From: Chryseobacterium sp. ISL-6
GTDB taxonomy: Bacteria > Bacteroidota > Bacteroidia > Flavobacteriales > Weeksellaceae
Length of the DNA stretch: 64,000 bases
Assembly (NCBI RefSeq): GCF_018613715.1
Contig: NZ_JAGGPT010000013.1
Coordinates: 62,001-126,000 of the forward strand
Reading direction: 5' to 3'
Positions within the stretch are counted from its first letter, which is position 1; each line of letters opens with the position of its first letter. The position numbers were made by a program, and so were the translations under genes. This document shows positions 8,516 to 17,357 of the stretch, one piece after another. Under the pieces are notes generated by a model that ran no database searches, was not told the origin of the DNA, and saw only the letters and a program-made list of their open reading frames with translations.

Positions 8516-9502
8516 ATGAAAGAAATTTTGCAATATTTGTTTAATCATCATACCTTATCAAAATCTGAAGCTAAGGCTATCATGATTGAAATTGCTCAAA
8601 ATAAGTTTAACACAACGGAGGTCACTGCCTTTATTAGTGTTTTCCTTATGCGTAATATTACGTTGAGAGAATTGGAAGGCTTTAGAGAAGCATTGTTACA
8701 AATGGCTGTTCCTGTAAATATAGATGCCAGTGATGCTATAGATATTGTTGGAACCGGAGGTGATGGGAAAAACACTATTAATATTTCAACATTGGCAAGT
8801 TTTGTTATTGCCGGAGCCGGGCAAAAAGTAACTAAACATGGAAATTATGGAGCTTCAGCAGTTACAGGTTCTTCCAATGTTTTAGAAGAGCTCGGTTATC
8901 AAATGAATAATGACTCTGAAAAGCTAAGCCGTGATCTTGAAAAAGCCAATATCTGCTTTTTACATGCTCCCTACTTTCATCCTGCCCTTCAATCTGTTGG
9001 TGCATTACGAAAATCGCTAGGGTTAAGAACATTTTTTAATTTATTAGGTCCGTTGGTAAATCCTGCTAAACCAAAATTTTCCGTGATCGGAGTTTATAAT
9101 CTGGAGATTGCAAGGATTTATCAATATCTATTACAAAAAGATTCCCAGGAGTTTATTCTTGTTCATGGTCTGGATGGTTATGATGAAATAAGCTTAACCC
9201 ATGACAGTAAAATTATTACCAAAAAAGGTGAGAATATTTATTCAGCGGAAGATCTTGGATTTGATCCGGTAACTCCAGAAAGCATACAGGCAGGTAAAAC
9301 AATTCAGGAAGCGGCAACTATTTTCAGAAACATTTTAGAAGGTAAGGGAACAGAATCACAAAACTCTGTGGTTTTGGCAAATGCTTCCATTGCGCTTTAT
9401 CATACCGAAAAATTCGGGAGTTATGATGATTGCCTTTTATTGGCTCAGGAAAGTTTACAAAGTGGTAGAGCTTTGAGAAGTATGGAACTATTACTGGAAT
9501 AA
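8516..9502 (+). CDS. trpD: Anthranilate phosphoribosyltransferase
   Basis: TrpD attaches phosphoribose from PRPP to anthranilate. Seen: DIVGTGGDGKNTINIST (PRPP/Mg site, the GTGGD motif), KHGNYGASAVTGSSNVLEELG and the anthranilate-site region LHAPYFHPAL. The start is set at the ATG at 8516 (MKEILQYLF), which matches the usual N-terminus; a TTG at 8474 overlapping the trpG stop would add 14 residues and cannot be excluded. 328 residues, typical of the family. Confidence 0.95.
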   Translation: MKEILQYLFNHHTLSKSEAKAIMIEIAQNKFNTTEVTAFISVFLMRNITLRELEGFREALLQMAVPVNIDASDAIDIVGTGGDGKNTINISTLASFVIAGAGQKVTKHGNYGASAVTGSSNVLEELGYQMNNDSEKLSRDLEKANICFLHAPYFHPALQSVGALRKSLGLRTFFNLLGPLVNPAKPKFSVIGVYNLEIARIYQYLLQKDSQEFILVHGLDGYDEISLTHDSKIITKKGENIYSAEDLGFDPVTPESIQAGKTIQEAATIFRNILEGKGTESQNSVVLANASIALYHTEKFGSYDDCLLLAQESLQSGRALRSMELLLE

Positions 9503-9554
9503 TAACAATGGATAAGATTTGATTGAAATAAAAGCATAAAAAAACACACATTAA

Positions 9555-10334
9555 ATGACCATATTAGATAAAATTATATCGAAAAAAAAGGAAGAGGTTG
9601 CTTTTTCAAAGGCAAGTATTTCCATTGAAGAATTAAAAGATTCTGTTTTTTTTGGAAGACAAACCAAATCTTTAAAAACGTCGCTAAAAGAAAAAAGCGG
9701 AATTATTGCCGAATTTAAAAGACAGTCACCATCAAAAGGAATTATCAACAACAAGGTTTCTCCTTTAGAGGTTGTTTCTGCGTATGAAAATTTTGGAGCA
9801 AGCGGAATTTCTATTCTGACAGATAGCGATTTTTTTGGGGGGAGTTTTGAAGATATCCTTAGTGTTCGGGATCATATTGCAGTTCCTATTCTTAGAAAAG
9901 ACTTTATGATCGACGAATACCAGTTCTATGAAGCGAAAAATATGGGTGCTGATGTAATCCTATTAATTGCTGCTTGTCTTTCTCCTGCGCAGGTTTTGGA
10001 ATTCACAGATTTATCTCATAAGCTCGGATTGGAGGTTCTACTGGAAATCCATACTGAAGAAGAACTGAAGCACTACCACTCTGCCATTGATTTGGTGGGA
10101 GTAAATAACAGGAATTTAAAAGATTTTAAAGTTGACCTACAACATTCTGTTAAATTGAAAAATCAGCTACCAAAGGAAGTCTTATCTGTTGCAGAAAGTG
10201 GAATTTATCATATTGAAGATTTTCATTATTTGAAAGAAAAGGGTTTTGATGGATTTTTGATGGGTGAATATTTTATGAAGAATGAAAATCCTGCGAAGGC
10301 ATTTGAGGAATTTATCGATAATGTAGCTGTATAA
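9555..10334 (+). CDS. trpC: Indole-3-glycerol-phosphate synthase
   Basis: A TIM-barrel enzyme that cyclises CdRP to indole-3-glycerol phosphate. Seen: IAEFKRQSPSKG (active-site Lys and substrate-binding Ser-Pro-Ser-Lys), ILRKDFMIDEYQFYEA, GVNNRNLKDF and SVAESGI, all at the expected barrel-strand positions. 259 residues. Its stop TAA shares a base with the trpF ATG, showing tight coupling. TrpC and TrpF are separate proteins here. Confidence 0.96.
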   Translation: MTILDKIISKKKEEVAFSKASISIEELKDSVFFGRQTKSLKTSLKEKSGIIAEFKRQSPSKGIINNKVSPLEVVSAYENFGASGISILTDSDFFGGSFEDILSVRDHIAVPILRKDFMIDEYQFYEAKNMGADVILLIAACLSPAQVLEFTDLSHKLGLEVLLEIHTEEELKHYHSAIDLVGVNNRNLKDFKVDLQHSVKLKNQLPKEVLSVAESGIYHIEDFHYLKEKGFDGFLMGEYFMKNENPAKAFEEFIDNVAV

Positions 10335-10990
10335 TGACAGACAACAACTTACATATAAAAGTTTGCGGTTTATCAGAACTCGATCAAATTCACGAATTAA
10401 TTTCTATGAATATTGACTTCCTTGGATTTATATTCTATAAAAAATCACCCAGATATGCACTTAATCGTTTAAGTTTAAAAGATATTTCGAAAATTATTCA
10501 TGAGGGAAAAGTAGGTGTTTTTGTAAATGCGGAACCAGATATTATATTAGAAATTGCGAAACAGGCTGATCTGAATTTCATTCAGCTTCATGGTGACGAA
10601 AGCCTGCATTATATTTCGGAATTAAGAAAAAAGCTAAACCCTGCTACTAAGATTATAAAAGTATTTAGAATAGCCAACACAATAGAAGAGCTGAAGTCTA
10701 CAATTAAACATTTACAATTCGATGTGGACTACATTTTGTTTGATACAGACAGTCAGTCATTTGGAGGAACAGGAAAGCAATTTGACTGGTCATTATTGAA
10801 TGAATTGGAAATAAAAATCCCCTATTTCTTAAGTGGAGGGATCTCAGAAGAAAATATTGATAACGTAAAAATCCTGAATCAAAGGCCTTTTGCTCTGGAT
10901 ATCAATTCAAAATTTGAGATCACACCAGGAATTAAGGATTTGGAAAAAGTACGTTTATTTAAGTCTAACCTATTAAACTCAAACCTATGA
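10334..10990 (+). CDS. trpF: Phosphoribosylanthranilate isomerase
   Basis: A small TIM-barrel isomerase (218 residues) converting PRA to CdRP. Seen: IKVCGL with the catalytic Cys near residue 11, FLGFIFYKKSPRY, VGVFVNAE, IQLHGDES, FDTDSQSFGGTGKQFDW with the catalytic Asp, and FLSGGI. It overlaps trpC by one base and the following unknown gene by four bases (ATGA). Confidence 0.95.
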   Translation: MTDNNLHIKVCGLSELDQIHELISMNIDFLGFIFYKKSPRYALNRLSLKDISKIIHEGKVGVFVNAEPDIILEIAKQADLNFIQLHGDESLHYISELRKKLNPATKIIKVFRIANTIEELKSTIKHLQFDVDYILFDTDSQSFGGTGKQFDWSLLNELEIKIPYFLSGGISEENIDNVKILNQRPFALDINSKFEITPGIKDLEKVRLFKSNLLNSNL

Positions 10991-11502
10991 ATATAAAATC
11001 ATTAAAAAAACAGTTTTATCAGGTATTGTTTCCACCAAGGTTTGATAATAAAAATGTAAAAAAACTTTATCAATTTATATCCGAAAATGATAGTACAACG
11101 GACTTCTGGGAAATGGGAGGTTTATTATCCCAATTTATTGATATCATTAAAGATTTTGATGAACTGGACATTCAATATTTTTTTAAAACCATTCATTTAT
11201 GGGATGGATATCATCTGGTGATGATCGCAGACAAACTTATGGAAAACACGGTTAGAACCAATGTTAACTATGATTTGGGGAAAATATACTTTAAGATCTT
11301 CCTATCATATGAAAAATTAGACTCTTATTATTTACTGGACAATCTGGAACTGATATTTAAAATGTATCACTCAAAACTTGATATGGAAACTTTAATCAGT
11401 ATAGCGAGTAAAATAAAATTTTTATATATGAACAAGCAGATCACCAGACAACAGTTTGATCATAATCTGTCATTTATCAATAATGTAAACAATGATTTAT
11501 AA
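10987..11502 (+). CDS. Unknown helical protein inside the trp operon
   Basis: A 171-residue soluble protein, no signal peptide or membrane helix, mostly predicted alpha-helix with many Leu/Ile/Phe/Tyr and charged residues (FWEMGGLLSQFIDII, FFKTIHLWDGYHLVMIADKL). The start ATG overlaps the trpF stop in an ATGA, so it should be translationally coupled and made with the pathway enzymes. I do not recognise the family and see no catalytic motif. A repeat-like helical (ARM/TPR-like) fold is possible but not shown. Confidence 0.75.
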   Translation: MNIKSLKKQFYQVLFPPRFDNKNVKKLYQFISENDSTTDFWEMGGLLSQFIDIIKDFDELDIQYFFKTIHLWDGYHLVMIADKLMENTVRTNVNYDLGKIYFKIFLSYEKLDSYYLLDNLELIFKMYHSKLDMETLISIASKIKFLYMNKQITRQQFDHNLSFINNVNNDL

Positions 11503-11556
11503 TATTAAAAAGACAGAATAGCTGGCAGACTTTAAAATAAAAAGACCCATAGAGCT

Positions 11557-11658
11557 TTGGGAAAAGAAAATGATATCTCAATTATTCACTTATCTGAAGA
11601 AAATAAAAACCTGCTCAAACAGCTTGATTCAACGGATCCCGATTATTTAATACAATAA
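11557..11658 (+). other. Possible gene remnant or very small ORF before trpB
   Basis: In the 167-base gap before trpB, a frame reads LGKENDISIIHLSEENKNLL, then KQLDSTDPDYLIQ and stop. It has protein-like composition but no ATG; TTG at 11557 is the only plausible start and the frame is open back to about 11536. It could be the 3' end of a decayed gene or a 33-residue peptide with a TTG start. It ends 11 bases before the trpB ATG. Confidence 0.3.
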
Positions 11659-11669
11659 CAATAAAGAAA

Positions 11670-12848
11670 ATGAATTATAAAAACCCGGATAAGAATGGAT
11701 ATTATGGAGAATTCGGAGGGGCTTTCATTCCTGAAATGCTTTACCCCAATGTAGAAGAGCTCCAAAAAAACTATCTTGAAATCATCGAATCTGAAGAATT
11801 TCAGAAAGAATATCAGGATTTACTAAAAAACTATGTAGGACGAGCTACTCCACTTTATTTTGCGAAGAATTTAAGTAATAAATACAATACGAACATTTAT
11901 TTAAAAAGAGAAGATCTCAATCACACAGGAGCACACAAAATCAACAATGCACTTGGTCAGGTACTATTGGCAAAACGTCTTGGAAAAACCAGGATCATTG
12001 CTGAAACCGGTGCTGGACAACATGGTGTTGCCACAGCTACAGCCTGTGCTTTGCTTGGGTTGGAATGCATCGTTTATATGGGTGAAGTAGATATTCAAAG
12101 ACAGGCTCCCAATGTAGCAAGAATGAAAATGTTGGGTGCAGAAGTGATTCCTGCAACTTCAGGATCAAAGACATTAAAAGATGCCGTTAATGAAGCCTTA
12201 AGGGATTGGATCAACCACCCGGTAACCACCCACTATGTGATTGGAAGTGTGGTAGGACCGCATCCTTTTCCTGATCTTGTTGCCAGATTTCAAAGTATTA
12301 TTTCAAAAGAGATCAGGGAACAGCTTAAGGAACAGATCGGAAGAGAGAACCCTGATTATGTCATCGCCTGTGTGGGTGGTGGAAGCAATGCCGCAGGAAC
12401 TTTCTATCATTTTGTAGAAGAAGAAAGTGTAAAAATTATTGCCGCAGAAGCAGGTGGTTTCGGCGTAGAATCAGGGAAATCAGCTGCTACTACTTTTCTT
12501 GGAACTTTAGGTGTTTTACACGGCAGTAAAAGTCTTGTTATGCAGACGAATGACGGGCAGGTAATTGAGCCCCACTCTATTTCTGCAGGTTTAGATTATC
12601 CGGGAATCGGACCGTTTCATGCTCATTTATTTAAAGAAAAGCGTGCTGAATTTTTCAGCATCAATGATGATGAAGCCTTAAAATGTGCTTTTGAACTGAC
12701 CAAACTAGAGGGTATCATTCCTGCATTGGAAAGCTCTCACGCTCTGGCAGTTTTAGATAAAAAGAAATTCAATGAAAATGATATTGTTGTCATCTGTTTA
12801 AGCGGACGTGGTGACAAGGATATGGAAACGTACTTAGCTAATCTTTAA
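11670..12848 (+). CDS. trpB: Tryptophan synthase beta chain
   Basis: PLP enzyme joining indole and serine to give tryptophan. Seen: KREDLNHTGAHKINNALGQ with the PLP Lys in HKIN (about residue 89), ETGAGQHG, the phosphate-binding GGGSNAAG and a C-terminal CLSGRGDKD. 392 residues, as expected for TrpB1. It is separated from trpF by an unknown gene and a 167-base gap, and from trpA by about 130 bases, so this part of the operon is less compact. Confidence 0.97.
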   Translation: MNYKNPDKNGYYGEFGGAFIPEMLYPNVEELQKNYLEIIESEEFQKEYQDLLKNYVGRATPLYFAKNLSNKYNTNIYLKREDLNHTGAHKINNALGQVLLAKRLGKTRIIAETGAGQHGVATATACALLGLECIVYMGEVDIQRQAPNVARMKMLGAEVIPATSGSKTLKDAVNEALRDWINHPVTTHYVIGSVVGPHPFPDLVARFQSIISKEIREQLKEQIGRENPDYVIACVGGGSNAAGTFYHFVEEESVKIIAAEAGGFGVESGKSAATTFLGTLGVLHGSKSLVMQTNDGQVIEPHSISAGLDYPGIGPFHAHLFKEKRAEFFSINDDEALKCAFELTKLEGIIPALESSHALAVLDKKKFNENDIVVICLSGRGDKDMETYLANL

Positions 12849-12981
12849 TCTGTAAAAAGTATTTATGTAAAATGATTTTGAAAGTTGCCAAAGAAAATCA
12901 TGCTTCTTTAATTTAAGATGATAATTCACTGGAGATATCATCAATATATTATACATGAATACATCAATACAATTTAACTCT

Positions 12982-13716
12982 ATGAAAAAACTCAACATAT
13001 ACTTCACGGCGGGGATTCCACAACTGGAAGATACTGCTGATATTATAAAATTAATACAGGATTCCGGAGCGGATATGATGGAAATCGGAATGCCTTATTC
13101 TGATCCTGTCGCTGATGGGCCAGTTATTCAGAAAGCCCATGAACTGGCACTGGAAAATGGCATGACGATTGAAAAACTACTTTCACAACTGAAATCCATT
13201 AAAAATGAGATCAAAATTCCGATTATTTTAATGGGTTACATTAATCCTGTTTTAAGTTTTGGTTTCGAAAATTTCTGCAAAGAATGTTCGGAAAGTGGAG
13301 TTTCAGGCTTAATTATTCCCGACCTTCCTCCTATTGAATTCGAGAAAAACTATCAGCAAATCCTTAAGAAGTATGATCTCAATTTTACATTTTTAATCAC
13401 CCCTGAAACTTCGGATGAAAGGATTTTATATTTAGATTCTCTAAGTTCAGGATTTTTATATGCTGTAAGTTCCTCATCTACAACAGGAAATAAAAATGCT
13501 GTTTTGAAAAATGAAGACTATCTTTCCAGGATAGCCTCTCTTCCGCTTAAAAATCCGGTGATGATTGGCTTTGGAATAAAATCTAAAGAAGATTTTGAAA
13601 ACGTAACCGAAAAAGCGGATGGTGGAATTATAGGAACTGCTTTCGTGAATATATTACTGCAAAATAAAGATTGGAAGATCAATGCCATAGATTTTATAAA
13701 TTCAATAAAGAATTAA
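12982..13716 (+). CDS. trpA: Tryptophan synthase alpha chain
   Basis: TrpA cleaves indole-3-glycerol phosphate and channels indole to TrpB. Seen: YFTAGIPQ at the N-terminus, MMEIGMPYSDPVADGP with the catalytic Glu, ILMGYINPVL with the catalytic Asp replaced in context by Asn in this stretch, GLIIPDLPPIEFE with the catalytic Asp, SSSSTTG and GFGIKS phosphate site. The start is set at MKKLNIYFTAG; an ATG at 12955 would add nine residues. 244 residues, slightly short of the typical 260. The preceding gap holds only a 14-codon ATG frame (12871-12915) of doubtful meaning. Confidence 0.95.
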   Translation: MKKLNIYFTAGIPQLEDTADIIKLIQDSGADMMEIGMPYSDPVADGPVIQKAHELALENGMTIEKLLSQLKSIKNEIKIPIILMGYINPVLSFGFENFCKECSESGVSGLIIPDLPPIEFEKNYQQILKKYDLNFTFLITPETSDERILYLDSLSSGFLYAVSSSSTTGNKNAVLKNEDYLSRIASLPLKNPVMIGFGIKSKEDFENVTEKADGGIIGTAFVNILLQNKDWKINAIDFINSIKN

Positions 13717-13760
13717 AAATCACTAAATTTGTATATCGAAAAATGGTATGATATCAACAT

Positions 13761-14489
13761 ATGAATACAAATCAAAATAAAGTAGTAGACTTTGAAGATT
13801 TAGGCATCAAGGATTATCAGTCCTCATGGGATTATCAGGAAAAACTGATGAAGGATATTATTGACACCAAAATAAAAAATCGTGACCTACCTGCTGAACA
13901 GCATATGATCACTCCCAATCATTTACTTTTAGTAGAGCATCCTCATGTTTATACTTTGGGAAAAAGCGGACATGAAGAAAACATGTTAGCCGGTATTGAT
14001 CAATTGAAGGAGATCGATGCTACTTTTGTAAAGGTCAATCGTGGTGGAGATATTACCTATCATGGATATGGACAGGTTGTGGGTTATCCTATTTTAGATC
14101 TTGAAAACTTCTTTACGGATATCCATTTGTATATGAGGAATCTGGAAGAAGTAATTATCAGAACTATTGGAGAATATGGTCTCAAAGGAGAGCGTTCCCA
14201 AGGAGAAACAGGCGTTTGGCTGGATCCAGGGAAACCTTATGCCAGAAAGATCTGTGCAATGGGCGTAAAAGCTTCTCGTTGGGTGACCTTACATGGCTTT
14301 GCTTTAAATGTGAATACCGATATGCGATATTTTGAGTATATTATACCTTGCGGCATAAAAGATAAACAGGTTACTTCCTTAAAAAGAGAACTTGAAAGAG
14401 AGCTTTCTCCTGAAGAAATGAAGGATATCAAAACTAAGATCACAAAGCATTTTGCGGATGTTTTTGGAGCTCAGCTTACAAATAGATAG
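13761..14489 (+). CDS. lipB: Lipoyl(octanoyl) transferase
   Basis: LipB moves octanoyl from acyl carrier protein to lipoyl domains of dehydrogenases. Seen: EHPHVYTLGKSG, NRGGDITYHGYGQVVGYP (substrate-binding RGGxxTYHGPGQ motif), the Lys of ARKICAMG, LHGFALNVN and the catalytic Cys in IIPCGI. 242 residues. It starts 44 bases after trpA with no terminator visible, so it may be read together with the trp operon, though no metabolic link is known. Confidence 0.96.
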   Translation: MNTNQNKVVDFEDLGIKDYQSSWDYQEKLMKDIIDTKIKNRDLPAEQHMITPNHLLLVEHPHVYTLGKSGHEENMLAGIDQLKEIDATFVKVNRGGDITYHGYGQVVGYPILDLENFFTDIHLYMRNLEEVIIRTIGEYGLKGERSQGETGVWLDPGKPYARKICAMGVKASRWVTLHGFALNVNTDMRYFEYIIPCGIKDKQVTSLKRELERELSPEEMKDIKTKITKHFADVFGAQLTNR

Positions 14490-14504
14490 TCCTTTTCTAC
14501 ACCT

Positions 14505-14876
14505 GTGGAAAATAATCATATTGAATTAGAACCTGGAATAGAAAGTAAAATTAAAATTTCTTTTGCCGTTTTCTTTGGACTTATTATAGGTTTCATCGCT
14601 ATATATGAATATTTCTATGGTGAAGAAAATGTAAAAAAACAGCTTCTGCTTATAGAAAATCATTCAACTGTTGTTGATATTTACAATAACAGAGAAGAAC
14701 ATAATTTTTTATACGTAAAGTATTCTAATGGAAGAAAAAAGATTTTAGAGTTTGAGTATAAAATTGGTGATTCCATTTCAAAAAGTAAAGGAGATTCCAT
14801 TGAGTATATTTTCAGAAATGGAAAAATAATTAAAAATAATTTATTTGAGAGACATCGGGAAAGTGTTGGTTTCTAA
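14505..14876 (+). CDS. Single-helix membrane protein, unknown
   Basis: A 123-residue protein using a GTG start (14505) 15 bases after lipB. A hydrophobic helix (about 19-39) separates a short acidic N-terminus from an 80-residue domain of predicted beta strands (NFLYVKYSNGRKKILEF). No family recognised. The short distance to lipB suggests co-transcription. Confidence 0.6.
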   Translation: MENNHIELEPGIESKIKISFAVFFGLIIGFIAIYEYFYGEENVKKQLLLIENHSTVVDIYNNREEHNFLYVKYSNGRKKILEFEYKIGDSISKSKGDSIEYIFRNGKIIKNNLFERHRESVGF

Positions 14877-14896
14877 AGAATGATTAATTGATTTCA

Positions 14897-14966
14897 TTTT
14901 TGTCATTCCGTAGGAATCTAAATTTAGAATTGTATATTAAAGTCTAGATTCCTACGGAATAACAAA
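14897..14966. repeat. Inverted repeat, likely dispersed palindromic element
   Basis: Perfect 16-bp arms ATTCCGTAGGAATCTA (14905-14920) and its complement (14945-14960), 24 bases apart, extended by near-matching flanks (TTGTC left, AACAA right). Each arm is itself nearly palindromic around TTCCGTAGGAA. I recall similar CCGTAGGAATCTA repeats between genes in Chryseobacterium genomes. In RNA it would form a long hairpin after the lipB transcript. The rest of the 14877-15085 gap shows nothing further. Confidence 0.75.
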
Positions 14967-15085
14967 GTCCCATGTTTTAATTATATATTTATTATTTTAC
15001 AATTAATTTCGTTGGATTCCTGTTTAAGATAATTCTAATAATATTCAAAATATTTTTATATTAGATAGGACTTTAACTATGGATA

Positions 15086-15910
15086 ATGGATAAAAAAGCA
15101 AAAAATATATTGTTTAAAACATATTGGAAAAATGGCTGGATCGAAGACGGAGAAAGGCAAATAAGTTCCACAGATTTTGAGTATGCGAAATCAATGGGAT
15201 TAATGTTTGATCCAATAACCACAACACATGATAAATGTTTAGAAGATATATTTAAAATTCTCCCAACCATTTCATTTGATAAAATTTCAAAAGCTTTTTT
15301 AAGCAGTCTTTCAACCAGACGTTTGGACTGGCGTTCGGGCTTGGCTTCATATTTTATTGCCAAACAATTAATTCCACATTCATATACTAAAGTAGTAAGT
15401 GGAGAAAGCTATGATGAAAATGGAGAAGTAAGTCATAGAAGTTACACTTGTGGTATTTGTAGGGATCTAAAGTATGGTATTATTGGTGATAAGGAATATA
15501 AAAATGAAGACCTGAATGTCCTGAATTTTGAAAGAATAAAATGGGGCGGTGTTCGACATGGAGATTTAATCTACACCCTATTTGATTTACAACAATTACA
15601 ACAGGCCCAAATTCCCCAACCAACCGATGAGGATGTTTCTATTTTTAAAACCATCTTAAATACAATTGAAAATTCGCAACCTGGTGACTATCCAAGTGCG
15701 TTAGAAAAGAATTTGGCAGATGTCCTGAAATCAACAAAACCTGAAAGAAAAGTATTAATTGAAATACTGGCTTGTATAGAAATACTAAAACCAAATTCAT
15801 ATGATAGACCTAGCAGAGGAAAAAATGATTGGGTTTTTGTAGAATACTGGCGTGGTGAAGACCAATACAATCAGGAAGCTGTGGACAAATATTTTAAAAA
15901 CTATATTTAA
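15086..15910 (+). CDS. Unknown cytoplasmic protein
   Basis: A 274-residue soluble protein without signal peptide or membrane helix. It has a CGIC pair (YTCGIC, about 120-125) in a stretch that also holds a His (SHRSYTC), a possible metal site, and a C-terminal WVFVEYWRGEDQYN. Acidic and aromatic-rich. Family not recognised; no catalytic motif seen. It stands alone between the palindromic repeat and a serine hydrolase gene, on the same strand. Confidence 0.7.
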   Translation: MDKKAKNILFKTYWKNGWIEDGERQISSTDFEYAKSMGLMFDPITTTHDKCLEDIFKILPTISFDKISKAFLSSLSTRRLDWRSGLASYFIAKQLIPHSYTKVVSGESYDENGEVSHRSYTCGICRDLKYGIIGDKEYKNEDLNVLNFERIKWGGVRHGDLIYTLFDLQQLQQAQIPQPTDEDVSIFKTILNTIENSQPGDYPSALEKNLADVLKSTKPERKVLIEILACIEILKPNSYDRPSRGKNDWVFVEYWRGEDQYNQEAVDKYFKNYI

Positions 15911-16013
15911 AAAAAGCTTGGTTTTATTTGATTAAAAAAATCTAGAAGTTTTGCTTTGGATTTACTATTTTGCAATCGATCTTACACAACTTTTAATCTA
16001 AACTTAACACCAA

Positions 16014-17051
16014 ATGAAATCAATAGTTAAGCTCTTTTGTTATCTGCTATTATTCTTTGTCCATCCCTATTTGTATGCACAAAAAGATAATTACACAAAA
16101 AAGATTGACAGTTTAATTGAGATTAAAAGTCCCAGAAAGTTCAATGGTGTTGTTTTGATCACCAAAAATGATAAGATTAAATATTTCAAAGCATTTGGTG
16201 TTGCCAATATTAATACGGGAACTCCTTTAAAAATGGATGACCAGTTTGAAATCATGTCAAATACAAAACAAGTAACTGCCGTTTTATTATTGAAAGAAGT
16301 TGAAAAGGGAAAAGTAGATCTACAGGCTCCTATAAAAAAATATCTTCCTTCTCTAACTCAATCCTGGGCAGATTCTGTTACCGTACACCAATTATTGAAT
16401 CATACCCACGGAATTGTAGATATTGAAAAACCTTTGGTTTTTAAACCGGGCAGTGACTTCAAATATGGCAACTTATCGTATATTCTTTTAGGGAAAATCA
16501 TTGAAAATATGAGCCATAAAAAATATGCTGAATTGGCTAATGACCTGTTCACAGAGCTCAAAATGAAGGATACATTTTGTTATACGAAGACCAATCTACG
16601 GAAGCTTGTATCCGGGCATATGAGCAATGATACTGATTTTAAAGTTGTTGAGAATTCTTTCATTAATGATGAAAACTTACCCGCAGATGGAGTTGTTACA
16701 ACAGCCAAAGACTTAGCACTGTGGAATAACCTCCTTCATAAAGGTAAAATTTTAAACCCAAAATCTTATAAATCAATGACCACTACATCGGTGATGTCGG
16801 AGCACGATGTATTTGGAAAGGGTAAAATGGGTTATGGTTATGCCATCCGAATTGTAAAAGCTCATGGAATCAATTATTTTGGACACACCGGTTTGGGAGA
16901 TGGTTTTGCATCTTTAAATGTTTACATTCCTGATTCTGATGTAAGTGTCATTATATTGGAAAACCAAATGAGTGAAAAAAATGATCTCTTTTATTATTTT
17001 GAAACTTTAATCAGAGATATTGTACTACAAAGTAATTTGGTTAAGAGATAA
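16014..17051 (+). CDS. Serine hydrolase, beta-lactamase/class C PBP-like, exported
   Basis: A signal peptide (ending YLYAQ, about residue 23) precedes a penicillin-binding/beta-lactamase-like domain. The catalytic SxxK is SNTK (Ser82-Lys85) and the second motif is YGN (in FKYGNLSY, about 150); the third motif is HTG (FGHTGLG, near 290). These motifs match family S12/class C-like esterases and peptidases. Substrate unknown. 345 residues. It is one of four such enzymes in the window. Confidence 0.88.
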   Translation: MKSIVKLFCYLLLFFVHPYLYAQKDNYTKKIDSLIEIKSPRKFNGVVLITKNDKIKYFKAFGVANINTGTPLKMDDQFEIMSNTKQVTAVLLLKEVEKGKVDLQAPIKKYLPSLTQSWADSVTVHQLLNHTHGIVDIEKPLVFKPGSDFKYGNLSYILLGKIIENMSHKKYAELANDLFTELKMKDTFCYTKTNLRKLVSGHMSNDTDFKVVENSFINDENLPADGVVTTAKDLALWNNLLHKGKILNPKSYKSMTTTSVMSEHDVFGKGKMGYGYAIRIVKAHGINYFGHTGLGDGFASLNVYIPDSDVSVIILENQMSEKNDLFYYFETLIRDIVLQSNLVKR

Positions 17052-17240
17052 CGCAAAACAACAACCCCATTTCATTAGTGTAATTTATTATTTTATTGAA
17101 CATCAAAACTTTTCCATAAATATTTTACCCTGTCAATAAAAAATGTAAAGCCATTATTACCACTTGACAAAACACTGGTTTTTAATGCATAAAATAATGC
17201 AAAAATTGTAAATAACTTGATTTTTTATAAAAATAACTTG

Positions 17241-17267
17241 TTTGTATTCAATTTTTTATTACTTTTA
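17241..17267 (+). promoter_or_regulatory. Weak candidate promoter for protein-glutaminase
   Basis: In the 306-base gap 17052-17357, TTTG (17241-17244) and TACTTTTA (17260-17267) resemble the -33 and -7 elements, but the spacer is 15 and the last base of the -7 differs. It would give a leader of about 87 bases. The remainder of the gap is AT-rich without other recognisable signals. Confidence 0.3.
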
Positions 17268-17357
17268 TTTTCACCAAAACGTGAAGTATATCACAATAAA
17301 AATTAATAGTCAAAAAACAAATCAGAACTCATTATTAAAAACCAAATTACAATTACT

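Noticed and set aside
12871..12915. 14-codon ATG frame between trpB and trpA
   Set aside because: Too short and without Trp codons; no sign of a leader function.
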